The notes below the pieces were generated by a model. It did not search any database. It saw only the letters and a list, made by a program, of their open reading frames with translations, and was not told the origin of the DNA. A program made the position numbers and the translations under genes. Shown piece by piece: positions 51,767-60,976 of a stretch of DNA of 64,000 nt (the stretch's first letter is position 1; each line of letters begins with the position of its first letter). The stretch is from Chitinophaga sp. S165 (GTDB lineage: Bacteria > Bacteroidota > Bacteroidia > Chitinophagales > Chitinophagaceae): contig NZ_QGTG01000015.1 of the NCBI RefSeq assembly GCF_003182155.1, positions 27,640 to 91,639 of the forward strand. The letters are read 5' to 3'.

Positions 51767-54346
51767 TTAAGCAGAGTTTCTGCCGGCATTGATGATACCG
51801 AAAGAACAACGTACCACCAGCTTCTCATAGGTTTCTTTCAGCGCCTTGTCATTACCTCTTTCATTCAATTCGCGGATACGCGCCAGTGCTCCCTGCTGAA
51901 TAGTGAGCAAAGGCAATACGATACGCTCGCGCATCTGTATTGACAACTGATCTACAGGAGATGCGCCCATCAATTCCGTTTGTCCTACAAGATGCAGTAC
52001 ATATAAGCGTGTACGCAGGTACTCGTCATGTATCATGTTCCACACCTCACCAAAACGTGGATGTTTTCCGTATGCAGCAGTAAGCGGGAAATAACTTTTC
52101 TTCATCGCCATCTGGCAGTTGTCTAACAATGTGCGGAAGAAGAGTGAATTTTTATACAGCTTTTGAACTGCTCCCCATTTCCCCGCTTTATCCAGCGCCT
52201 CCAATGCCGCACCTACACCGTAATAACCCGGCACATTCTGTTTCAGCTGGCTCCATGCGCCTACATAAGGCACGGCTCTCAGGTCATTAAGGTTCAGTTT
52301 AGCAGCTGCATTACGTTTAGACGGACGGCTACCGATATTGGTTTCCGCATAGTAGCGCAGCGGGCTGGCAAAATCCAGATAATCCAGGAAGTCAGGATGC
52401 AACTTCAGTTTATTGAATGCCTTGAATCCCTCATTGGCCATTTCTTCCAGCAATGCTTCTTCTTCGCCGGAGAGTGTTACTTCACGGGAAGAGAACAACT
52501 CGTTGGCGATGCCTGCATGCACCAACTGTTCTATATTAAACTGTGCAGAGTCCACCGTTCCGAAATTGGAACTGATGGTTTGTCCCTGTATAGTCAGTTG
52601 GATCTCTTCGTTCGCAATATCACGTCCCATAGAAGCATAGAACTGGTGTGTTTTACCACCGCCTCTTGCCGGAGGACCTCCACGGCCATCAAAGAAGACT
52701 ACATCAATTTCATACTCTTTCGAGATACGTGTCAATTCCTTCTTAGCCTTCTGAATACTCCAGTTAGCCATCAGGTAACCACCATCCTTCGTACCATCAG
52801 AGAAGCCAAGCATGATGGTCTGTTTATTATAGCGCTTGCGCAGATGTTCGCGATAAGCTGCATTTTCATAAAGCTCACGCATTACATTACCAGCCTGACG
52901 AAGGTCGTCGATCGTTTCAAACAACGGTACGATGTCAACACTCATCGATTCCTTTTCCCATCCGGACAACAGGAACATTCCGTACACCTCTATCACGTTC
53001 AGCGCGTTCATGCTATGACTGATAATATACCTGTGACAGCCAAACTCACCATTATTCTGCTGGATATCTTTCATAGCAGCAATAGTGGCCAGGGTATCTT
53101 TGTGTAACGGATCTTTCAGCGCATCGGGCTTGAGTGTACCATTGATATTCAACAGACTGTTTATTTTCTCCGCTTCGGAAAGATCTTTATAGTTAGACGG
53201 CAACAGGTCGGAACTGGCGGCGACAGCCTCCAGCAACGGGCTATGTACCGAACTATCCTGACGGATATCGAGCGTAGCAAAAAACAACCCGAACAGCTCT
53301 ACCCGGCTTACCAGGTCATCAAGCAGGTTCAGGAACAGTGCATTGTTTTCTTCGATAAGTATGATGCGGACACGGGACAGTGTATCCAGGATCTCTTTTT
53401 GTGAGATATTGGTTTTATGCCCTGGAATGAACAGATTGTTATATAGTTGTTGTTCGAGCGCAGTCAGTTCATTTTCAATTCCTTTGAAAGTGAGGCGGCG
53501 TTTCAGTTTGCGTACATCCAGGTAATAACATTTGAGGATACCGCCTCGCAGTGCTTCTGCCACACGCAGGGTAGTATCGGCCGTTACAAATGGATTACCA
53601 TCGCGGTCGCCACCAGGCCAGAAGCCCATCCTGATCACCGGGTTATTGCTATTGATAGAAGCCGGGAACTGAGCTTTTAATTTAGATATAATACGTCCGG
53701 CAGCAGTATAAAACGTGTTCTCCAGGAACCATATCAGGCTGATAGCCTCGTCATATGGGGTCGGCTTTTCCTTTTTGAAGAACGGTGTTTTACCCAACTG
53801 CTGAAGATAAGAGTTCACCTGGGCGGTATTGTCATTGATCAACGCCCTTGACAGGTCATTGATAATGGTGAGTACACTACCTGGATAGAACTGGGTAGGG
53901 TGAGCTGTCAATACCAGTCTCACTGAGAAGTCCTGCAGTTTCTTCGCAAGCATCTCTTCCGCCTGTTCTGCGATGATCTCCGACTGCAGATGGCTCAGAG
54001 AACCAGTGCCATGCACGTCCTGGATATGACGAAATGCTGCATCTTCCAGTGCATCAAACAGTACTACCTGTCTTTCAGCATACTGCACAAAGCGGAACAT
54101 GAGGTCCAACTTCTGCTGTTCATTACTGCAGGAAGTGTATTGCTGAAAATAAGAGTCAAGAATTTCCTGGGGGCTTTTTTCCTTTCCGTATCCCTCTTCA
54201 CAATGGATTAAGAATAATGACAAAAATACGCCGGTTCTTTCTACCTTATGAAAAGGCAATGCGGTAAAAAGACTATTGTATAACTGGAACTTGGTGCCAA
54301 CCAGGTTCTTGAATAATTGCAAGGTGTTATTAACCGGTGCTTCCAT
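51767..54346 (-). CDS. ppc: Phosphoenolpyruvate carboxylase, divergent type
   Basis: 859 residues, close to the usual length. It carboxylates PEP with bicarbonate to oxaloacetate to refill the TCA cycle. The catalytic His149 lies in RLVLTAHPTQF (TAHPTE in most). Other blocks are present but altered: MGFWPGGDRDGNPFVT is canonical, while GFSDGTKDGG stands for GYSDSxKDxG and FDGRGGPPARGGGKT for FHGRGGxxxRGGGP. The C-terminus is AGRNSA rather than the near-invariant RNTG. It may be a Bacteroidota subgroup with different allostery. It is single, with a -7-like TAACTTTG at 54424-54431 (minus). Confidence 0.92.
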   Translation of the reverse strand: MEAPVNNTLQLFKNLVGTKFQLYNSLFTALPFHKVERTGVFLSLFLIHCEEGYGKEKSPQEILDSYFQQYTSCSNEQQKLDLMFRFVQYAERQVVLFDALEDAAFRHIQDVHGTGSLSHLQSEIIAEQAEEMLAKKLQDFSVRLVLTAHPTQFYPGSVLTIINDLSRALINDNTAQVNSYLQQLGKTPFFKKEKPTPYDEAISLIWFLENTFYTAAGRIISKLKAQFPASINSNNPVIRMGFWPGGDRDGNPFVTADTTLRVAEALRGGILKCYYLDVRKLKRRLTFKGIENELTALEQQLYNNLFIPGHKTNISQKEILDTLSRVRIILIEENNALFLNLLDDLVSRVELFGLFFATLDIRQDSSVHSPLLEAVAASSDLLPSNYKDLSEAEKINSLLNINGTLKPDALKDPLHKDTLATIAAMKDIQQNNGEFGCHRYIISHSMNALNVIEVYGMFLLSGWEKESMSVDIVPLFETIDDLRQAGNVMRELYENAAYREHLRKRYNKQTIMLGFSDGTKDGGYLMANWSIQKAKKELTRISKEYEIDVVFFDGRGGPPARGGGKTHQFYASMGRDIANEEIQLTIQGQTISSNFGTVDSAQFNIEQLVHAGIANELFSSREVTLSGEEEALLEEMANEGFKAFNKLKLHPDFLDYLDFASPLRYYAETNIGSRPSKRNAAAKLNLNDLRAVPYVGAWSQLKQNVPGYYGVGAALEALDKAGKWGAVQKLYKNSLFFRTLLDNCQMAMKKSYFPLTAAYGKHPRFGEVWNMIHDEYLRTRLYVLHLVGQTELMGASPVDQLSIQMRERIVLPLLTIQQGALARIRELNERGNDKALKETYEKLVVRCSFGIINAGRNSA

Positions 54347-54442
54347 AACTAAATTTCGTAATTTAAAAGAGCCTTTGCCAACCGGGAGCTAAAAATAGTA
54401 TAAAATAGTTACAAAGTGGAATGCAAAGTTAGTAGAAAGAGG

Positions 54443-54469
54443 AAGGCCGTAGCTATCCGCCACGGCCTT
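54443..54469. terminator. Hairpin between tonB and ppc
   Basis: 8-bp stem AAGGCCGT / ACGGCCTT with extra GC pairing inside. The T-run on the minus strand is poor (cctctttct). It is a plausible weak terminator for the tonB gene. Confidence 0.5.
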
Positions 54470-54555
54470 TTGCAAGTCCCCCCTAAATTTGGGAGTGTTG
54501 AGAGAATAAACCTGTTAATTGAGTAATATGATCTGTTAAAAAGAAATCAGTCTTT

Positions 54556-55395
54556 TTATTGAGCTAAAGTGAAGCCAATAGGCAGGCTGTATCTTACGGC
54601 AACGTTATGTCCGCTTTGTCTACCGGGTTTCCAGTTCGGCATTAACTTCACCACCCGCATTGCTTCCTCTTCCAGTCCGCCGCCTTTGTGAGCGCCTGCG
54701 GTCTGTACTTCACTAACCTTTCCCTCTTTATCTACCACAAACTGTACGAATATCCTTCCTTCAATTCCATTTTCCTGTGCCATATGAGGATATCTGATAT
54801 TCTTCTGAAGGAATCTGGCCAATGCTTCATCACCTCCAGGGAATGATGGCATAATTTCAACAAAGGATGGGATCTCTTCCTTTACCTCCACTTTAGGCGC
54901 TTCAACCACACCACCGGGAGTACCTCCATTTGCAAATGGATTGTCAACACCATTTACATCATCGCCAACTGTGTTAGTAAGACCAACAGATTTGTTACCA
55001 ACGTCTTCTAACTTAGGTAATTCATCCGCTTCCTTTACAAGTTCGTCAGGCGCGATAGTGGGTGTGACAATTTTAATGGATGAAGAGGCCGGCGGTGGTG
55101 GTGTAGTAACAGGAGGAGGAGGCGGTGTTAACGGCTTCTCTTCCGGCATTTCAAGATCTTTTAAGTAAGTGTCAACCACAGCTACATCTTTTCGTGTATG
55201 CATGTCCGCAGCCATCAGATTATTACTGACTACATATCCACCGATGATGACCAATGCGATGGAAGCTGTACCAATAATAGCGTTGCGCACGCGTTTGTCT
55301 TCACTTCTACGTAAGTCATAGGCTCCGTAGTCTTTATTACGACCATCAAAAAGAATGTCGAGAAAGTCTGATTTAATAATGTTCGTTGCATTCAT
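54556..55395 (-). CDS. tonB: Energy transducer TonB
   Basis: 279 residues. Layout: cytoplasmic start with the Bacteroidota signature FLDILFDGRNKDYGAYDLRRSEDKR, one membrane helix (NAIIGTASIALVIIGGYVVS), a Pro-rich spacer (KPLTPPPPPVTTPPPP), an Asp/Gly/Val linker, and the C-terminal TonB domain with FPGGDEALARFLQKNIRYPHMAQENGIEGRIFVQFVVDKEGKV and a GGLEEEAMRVVKLMPNWKPG motif. It couples the proton motive force to TonB-dependent transporters such as those at 26404 and 56485. ExbB/ExbD are not in this window. Confidence 0.94.
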   Translation of the reverse strand: MNATNIIKSDFLDILFDGRNKDYGAYDLRRSEDKRVRNAIIGTASIALVIIGGYVVSNNLMAADMHTRKDVAVVDTYLKDLEMPEEKPLTPPPPPVTTPPPPASSSIKIVTPTIAPDELVKEADELPKLEDVGNKSVGLTNTVGDDVNGVDNPFANGGTPGGVVEAPKVEVKEEIPSFVEIMPSFPGGDEALARFLQKNIRYPHMAQENGIEGRIFVQFVVDKEGKVSEVQTAGAHKGGGLEEEAMRVVKLMPNWKPGRQSGHNVAVRYSLPIGFTLAQ

Positions 55396-56484
55396 GGGAT
55401 AAACATTTACAATATAGATGCGACGTCATTATTTTTCCATAAGAGAATTTAAAAAAACTTTGAGAAGATCGATTTATTAAAATTTACCAGCCCAGATTGA
55501 AATCCGGATCGGGATCACCTATTTGCTAAAGGAAGTATTCACTATCTTTTAATGGTAACAATATAATTGTTACCATATAGCAGGTATATAATGTCGTAAT
55601 AAATCGAGTTGAGTATAATACAGGTAAGCAGGTAATGCTTCCGGAATAACAGCAAAGCGCCGTGAGTATATCGTTGTTCCTGTCTATTAATGCCAGGGGG
55701 CGCGGGAGGTATATTACATTATAATTTACCACCAATAAATCTGCAACACACCTTCCCCGCTAGCCTGACCGGGCATTTTTATTTACAGCTTATAGCAAAC
55801 AATTTCTTTTGATCAACAACAGCTGTTGTAAACAACTGTTCTATAGAACTGGTTATGATCGACCTTCACCACTTCACCCATAGAACTATGTATCATTATT
55901 CGTTTATGCAAATGCATATAATAATCGGTTTTTGATTTTCATATCGCTGATAATATTGTTTTGATGGTGAGACAAAACAAGGAGAATACTCAGCTCTTTT
56001 CTCCGGGTGGTGGTAAATCTTATTAGTCTACTGAATCTGTAGACAAATATACAGCATGAAATCATATTTCCAAATTAGAAGACATTATTTTTTTTCGGCA
56101 GCATTTATAACGGATGTTTTTATACAGCAAACAAGTGGTTATCACATGCGGATATCCGCTACTAATAACAGGGATCTGACCGGCAAATAATCAGTAGTAA
56201 AAAAGCATACAGCTCCGGGACCTGATAATTTATGTTCAACATTGAGGCATGATATGTGACTTGCAATTGTTTATGGATAAGATGTAGTAATTGGCTCTCC
56301 GTGTTACGAATCCAGAGCTACAAACGAAATGCCGTACAGGATTATACGTCTGTACGGCAACCCAGTTGAAATATGTTGCCGTGCGGCGATGTATTGCTAA
56401 CAGTGTGCAATACCGGTGATCCCATTTGGCTGGGGCAAATAGGGAAAATACAAGTAGCTTTGGTACAATAGAAGACACTATCTA
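55396..56484. other. Long intergenic region with several palindromes
   Basis: 1089 bp between divergent tonB and receptor genes. No credible ORF. It holds the perfect palindromes ACAACAGCTGTTGT (55816-55829), GTTCTATAGAAC (55838-55849) and GCGGATATCCGC (56148-56159), and the inverted repeats CATAG-AA-CTATG (55879-55890) and GTCTAC-N7-GTAGAC (56026-56044). Nothing matches a known riboswitch. It may hold operators or an unrecognised RNA. Confidence 0.45.
56455..56462 (+). promoter_or_regulatory. Candidate -7 box for the TonB-dependent receptor
   Basis: TAGCTTTG fits TAnnTTTG, 22 bp before the ATG. The nearest TTTG upstream is 26 bp away, longer than usual. The leader would be under 20 nt. Confidence 0.4.
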
Positions 56485-58533
56485 ATGAAAAAAGTTCTAT
56501 TGGCCCTTAGTATACTACCGCTGGCCACTTATGCACAATCATCAACCGATACTACTCACCGTCTCCGGGAAGTAGTGATACAGGCATACCCGGGCAAACA
56601 GTTTACCCTGCTCCAGGTGCCTACCAGCAGTACTGTACTTACCGAACGTCAGTTACAACTACAGCAAGGCGTTACATTATTGCCGGCATTAAATACGGTC
56701 CCCGGCGTACGCATGGAAGAACGCTCGCCCGGCAGTTACCGTCTTTCTTTAAGAGGTAGCCTGCTGCGCTCCCCTTTCGGTATCAGGAACGTAAAGCTCT
56801 ACCTGGACGAGATCCCACTGACAGATGCAGGTGGCAACTCCTACCTGAATCTTGCCGACCCCGGAAGTTTTCAGGGCATCGAAGTATTGAAAGGGCCTGA
56901 TGGCAGCCAGTTTGGCGCCAATTCAGGCGGCGTCGTACTGTTGCATCCTGCAGGCACATTACCTTATAGCACGCGTATCAGGGCCGATATACAGGGCGGC
57001 AGCTACGGCCTGTTCCGTGAACAGCTCGGATGGCAGCAGCAATGGGGCAATTATAAACTGAATATCTATCAGGCCGTACATCATTCAGACGGCTACAGAG
57101 ATAACAGTGCCATGAAAAGGTATTATGTGCAAACCGCTCAGGAATGGCAATACAATCCTCATAACCAACTCAAACTGATCGCCTTTTATAGTGACCTGGA
57201 TTACCGTACTCCGGGCGGTTTGACCCTTGCCCAGGCAGAAGCGGACCCTAAAGCTTCCCGGCCTGCTACAGCCACCTTGCCAGGTGCTATTACCCAGAAA
57301 GCAGGTATCAGGAATAAAACAGCGTTCGGAGGCCTGGTGCATACTTCACAAATTTCTGAGCACTGGCAACATGTCATCACTGTATATGGTAGTAATACTC
57401 ACTTCGAGAACCCGTTTATTACCAACTTTGAAGCAAGGGACGAAAATACCTTTGGCGCCCGCACATATATCGCCCTCCAGAACCAGCCGCTGGGCAATAC
57501 CAATATGATACTCGACTGGACGACAGGTATAGAATGGCAGCAAACCGGATCAGATATTGACAATTACGGCAACAGGGCTGGTGTAAGGGATACTTTGCAG
57601 GCCGCCAGTGATATCACCGCCAGACAATACTTCTATTTCACCGGTGTCACCCTCCGTCCCGGCAAACAATGGGTAGCAGAAGCTGCAGTCAGCGTCAACT
57701 ATTACCGTTACCACTTCAATGATGTGGCGGCAGGCATAGATGGTAAAAAGAAATTTACCGCTGAACTGATGCCACGTTTCTCTCTTTCTTACCTGATAAC
57801 GCCCGATCTGGCAGCACGCGCCACAGTAAGCAGGGGTTACTCCCCTCCTTCCATCGCGGAAGTACGCGCTTCAGATAATATCATCAATACTACCCTACAG
57901 GCAGAAACCGGCTGGAACTATGAAACAGGTTTGCGGTTCAACAGCCGTAATAACCGTTTCCAGGCAGATGCGGCAGTATTCTATTACAAGCTGCAGGATG
58001 CGATCGTACGCCAGTTGCATGACGATGGTACAGAGTTCTTTATTAATGCCGGCGGAACTAACCAGACAGGTGTGGAATTCCATTTCTCTGCATGGTTGCA
58101 ACGTCCCAGGACGGAAGGATTTTTCCGGGGCGTCCAGTTCCAGGACAGTTACACCTACAGTCATTTCAAGTTCAGCGACTACAACATTGCAGGTAAGGAC
58201 CTTTCCGGTAATACTATCACAGGCGTTCCCAAAAACACTGCGACAGCATCCCTGCTTATACAATTCCCGGCACGTGTTTCAATATATGGCCAGCATACCT
58301 ACACAGACCGTCTTCCATTAGATGACGCGAATACCGCCTTTGCAAAGTCATACCATCTTGTACAGGGGAAAGTGAACTGGGGCGCCAATAAATGGCTGTC
58401 AATATATGCAGGTGTCGATAACCTGCTGGACCAGCGCTATAGTTTAGGGAATGATCTGAATGCTGTTGGCGCCAGGTATTATAACCCTGCACCGGGAAGG
58501 AATTATTATGGCGGTGTGAGGGTAACCTTGTAA
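56485..58533 (+). CDS. TonB-dependent outer-membrane receptor
   Basis: 682 residues with signal peptide MKKVLLALSILPLATYAQ. There is no carboxypeptidase-like domain, so it belongs to the classical receptor group rather than SusC. The TonB-box region is LREVVIQAYP. The plug has LPALNTVPGVRMEERSPGSYRLSLRGS, FGIRNVKLYLDEIPLTDAGG and IEVLKGPDGSQFGANSGGVVLL, and the barrel ends GGVRVTL. The plug is typical of siderophore or iron-complex receptors, but the ligand is unknown. A 1.1-kb gap separates it from tonB. Confidence 0.92.
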   Translation: MKKVLLALSILPLATYAQSSTDTTHRLREVVIQAYPGKQFTLLQVPTSSTVLTERQLQLQQGVTLLPALNTVPGVRMEERSPGSYRLSLRGSLLRSPFGIRNVKLYLDEIPLTDAGGNSYLNLADPGSFQGIEVLKGPDGSQFGANSGGVVLLHPAGTLPYSTRIRADIQGGSYGLFREQLGWQQQWGNYKLNIYQAVHHSDGYRDNSAMKRYYVQTAQEWQYNPHNQLKLIAFYSDLDYRTPGGLTLAQAEADPKASRPATATLPGAITQKAGIRNKTAFGGLVHTSQISEHWQHVITVYGSNTHFENPFITNFEARDENTFGARTYIALQNQPLGNTNMILDWTTGIEWQQTGSDIDNYGNRAGVRDTLQAASDITARQYFYFTGVTLRPGKQWVAEAAVSVNYYRYHFNDVAAGIDGKKKFTAELMPRFSLSYLITPDLAARATVSRGYSPPSIAEVRASDNIINTTLQAETGWNYETGLRFNSRNNRFQADAAVFYYKLQDAIVRQLHDDGTEFFINAGGTNQTGVEFHFSAWLQRPRTEGFFRGVQFQDSYTYSHFKFSDYNIAGKDLSGNTITGVPKNTATASLLIQFPARVSIYGQHTYTDRLPLDDANTAFAKSYHLVQGKVNWGANKWLSIYAGVDNLLDQRYSLGNDLNAVGARYYNPAPGRNYYGGVRVTL

Positions 58534-58569
58534 TATCTTACTTCAAACGATATTCAGTTAAAATAAAAT

Positions 58570-58591
58570 GGGGCCGTACGATTACGGCCCC
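58570..58591 (-). terminator. Intrinsic terminator between receptor and galT
   Basis: 9-bp stem GGGGCCGTA / TACGGCCCC with a 4-nt loop. The minus strand continues attttattttaa, so it best serves the galactose operon and may also stop the receptor transcript. Confidence 0.75.
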
Positions 58592-58633
58592 CAACACATT
58601 TTGGTTCAAAAAAAGAATAAACAAAAAACAAGT

Positions 58634-59701
58634 CTATGCAGGCACCCCTGCTTTCTTATAATGCACTACGGGTAGTTCTCTCAAACGTCCCGCAGCATAT
58701 TCCGGTGTAATGTCCCTTTGCGGATGTGCCAGCATTTCATATCCTACCATAAATTTCTTCACGGTTGCAGAGCGCAGTAATGGCGGATAGAAGTGCATGT
58801 GCCAGTGCCATTCCGGATGGCTGTCGCCATCGTTAAAGGGCATTTGGTGCATACCTGCCGAATAAGGGAATGATGTTTCAAACAGATTATCATAGCGGGT
58901 GGTCAGCTCTTTCAGGATAGCTGCCAGTCCATCACGTTCTGCTGATGTGAATTGAAGGAGGTTCTGTACATGACGGCGGCTGATGATCATTGCTTCAAAA
59001 GGCCATACCGCCCAGAAAGGTACCAGTGCCACAAAATGTTCATTCTGCGCGATGATACGCTCTTCTGCCTTCAGTTCTTTCTCCAGGTAAGCCGACAACA
59101 GGCTACGGCCATGTTGCAGAAAATAATTACGTTGCTGACGTGTTTCCTTCTCTATTTCCATCGGCACATCTTCGGAAGCCCAGATCTGTCCATGCGGATG
59201 CGGATTGCTGCATCCCATGATCTCTCCTTTGTTTTCGAAGATCTGTATGTATTTAATGAATGGTACTGCTGCCAGTGATTCCAGTTCGGTATGCCAGAGG
59301 TCTACCACTTTACGGATATCGGGCAGTTCCATTTCAGGTAATGTAAGGTCATGACGTGGGCTGAAGCAGATCACACGGCAAATGCCTTTCTGTGACCGGG
59401 CTACCAGCAATCCGTCTTCATTGGCGCCACCTTTCGGGGTATCGGCCAGTAAGGCGGAAAAATCGTTCGTAAATGCGATAGGCCCATCATACGCTGCGTT
59501 GTGAGTACCATCTGCACGGGTATTGCCCGGGCATAAATAACAATCCTCCACATAGGCCGGACGCTGTACTAAAGAAGGCGACTCCACCTTTCCCTGCCAG
59601 GGGCGTTTGGAACGGTGAGGTGACACCAGGACCCATTCTCCCGTCAGAATATTCAAACGGGTATGGGGATGAGCTGTTAGATCAAAGGTATTTTCAGACA
59701 T
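58634..59701 (-). CDS. galT: Galactose-1-phosphate uridylyltransferase
   Basis: 355 residues. It exchanges UMP between UDP-glucose and galactose 1-phosphate in the Leloir pathway. Seen: HTRLNILTGEWVLVSPHRSKRPWQGK, CYLCPGNTRADG (zinc site), FTNDFSALL, the catalytic GCSNPHPHGQIWAS with the HPH nucleophile region, WPFEAMIISRRHV, and HQMPFNDG....WHWHMHFYPPLLRS. Last gene of the operon; galK ends 69 bp upstream. Confidence 0.96.
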   Translation of the reverse strand: MSENTFDLTAHPHTRLNILTGEWVLVSPHRSKRPWQGKVESPSLVQRPAYVEDCYLCPGNTRADGTHNAAYDGPIAFTNDFSALLADTPKGGANEDGLLVARSQKGICRVICFSPRHDLTLPEMELPDIRKVVDLWHTELESLAAVPFIKYIQIFENKGEIMGCSNPHPHGQIWASEDVPMEIEKETRQQRNYFLQHGRSLLSAYLEKELKAEERIIAQNEHFVALVPFWAVWPFEAMIISRRHVQNLLQFTSAERDGLAAILKELTTRYDNLFETSFPYSAGMHQMPFNDGDSHPEWHWHMHFYPPLLRSATVKKFMVGYEMLAHPQRDITPEYAAGRLRELPVVHYKKAGVPA

Positions 59702-59770
59702 TCTCCCGGAACATTTACATTTAGTGAAGGACTGACCTATGGATGTAGGCCAGTCCTTTGACTTCAGAGC

Positions 59771-60937
59771 TTAATTATTAACCAAATTATTGACATTACG
59801 GCATCCATCTTCGATGCTCGTAACATATGCTTTCAACGGTGTTTTGAACTGCTGTTCGTAACCTGCGGCTGCTTTTTCAAGCAGGGCCGGTACTGCTGAT
59901 TTCTTAACGATATTGATGGTACAACCACCAAAACCGCCTCCCATCATACGCGCACCTAATACGCCTTGCTGTCCGGCTGCAAATTCTGCCAGCCAGTTAA
60001 GTTCAGGACAACTTACATTATACAGTTTATCCAGTCCTTCGTGTGTTGCGAAAACCTTTTTACCGAATGCTTCCAGGTCATTACGCTGCAGATCGTCACA
60101 GGCATCCTGTAAACGCTGTATCTCTTCCACTACATAGCGGCAACGGTTGTAAACAGTTGCATCGTATGATTTTACATAAGCATCCAGCATATCCATATTG
60201 GCATCACGCAGGCTGTTCACATGTGCATGATGCTTTTTGATCAGCGCCACACCTGTTTCACATTCCTCGCGACGGGTATTATATTCTGAAGATGCCAGTG
60301 AGTGTTTCACCTGTGTATCCAGCAGTACAAGGCTCACATCATCAAAGTTGAAAGGGATATATTCATATTCCAGTGAAGCGCAATCCAGTTTGATCAGCTG
60401 TTGCTTTTTGCCAAACATGCTTGCAAACTGGTCCATAATGCCGCAGCGAACACCAACGAAGTGGTTCTCTGCTGCCTGTGCCAGCAAGGTCATGTCCTTA
60501 CGGCCGATCTCCAGTCCGAAGATCTCATTCAGTGCAAAAATGGTTGCACACTCCAACGCTGCAGAGGATGAAAGGCCGGCGCCCAGGGGTACGTTGCCAC
60601 AGAATGCACATTCGAATCCACCAATGATGTGCCCCGCCTGTTGCAGCTGTTGCACCACGCCAAGCAGATAGTCAGGCCATTGCTGAGCGGTAGGCACCAC
60701 TTTATCCAGCGAGCCTTCATAGCGATCATTTACATCCAGCGCATGTAAGATGATCTTATTATCGTTACGTTTTACAATAGCCAGGTAAATGGCTTTGTCT
60801 ATAGCAGCGGGCAATACGAACCCGTTATTATAGTCGGTGTGCTCTCCTATCAGATTAATACGCCCTGCCGCCCTTACCATTAAAGGCTCCTGGTCGAAAT
60901 GCTTCTGTGCAAAGGCGTTTAGTTTTGCTTGCTCCAC
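59771..60937 (-). CDS. galK: Galactokinase
   Basis: 388 residues. It phosphorylates galactose with ATP. GHMP family marks: RAAGRINLIGEHTDYNNGFVLPAAID, CGNVPLGAGLSSSAALECA (the ATP loop), GVRCGIMDQFASMFGK, and GARMMGGGFGGCTINIV near the C-terminus. It is the middle gene between the GH5-like enzyme and galT, so a galactose-releasing or galactose-containing substrate is likely for the operon. Confidence 0.97.
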   Translation of the reverse strand: MEQAKLNAFAQKHFDQEPLMVRAAGRINLIGEHTDYNNGFVLPAAIDKAIYLAIVKRNDNKIILHALDVNDRYEGSLDKVVPTAQQWPDYLLGVVQQLQQAGHIIGGFECAFCGNVPLGAGLSSSAALECATIFALNEIFGLEIGRKDMTLLAQAAENHFVGVRCGIMDQFASMFGKKQQLIKLDCASLEYEYIPFNFDDVSLVLLDTQVKHSLASSEYNTRREECETGVALIKKHHAHVNSLRDANMDMLDAYVKSYDATVYNRCRYVVEEIQRLQDACDDLQRNDLEAFGKKVFATHEGLDKLYNVSCPELNWLAEFAAGQQGVLGARMMGGGFGGCTINIVKKSAVPALLEKAAAGYEQQFKTPLKAYVTSIEDGCRNVNNLVNN

Positions 60938-60976
60938 TGTTTGTTTATTTTTTTTTGATTATATACAAGCGGGAGA

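Noticed and set aside
55526..55735. 69-codon minus-strand ORF in the tonB-receptor gap
   Set aside because: Cys/Thr/Leu/Tyr-rich chance frame with no homology pattern and no promoter.
56236..56478. Possible riboswitch or 80-codon ORF before the TonB-dependent receptor
   Set aside because: The -7 box at 56455 leaves a leader under 20 nt, so no riboswitch fits. No cobalamin or TPP motif was found, and the ORF is not protein-like.
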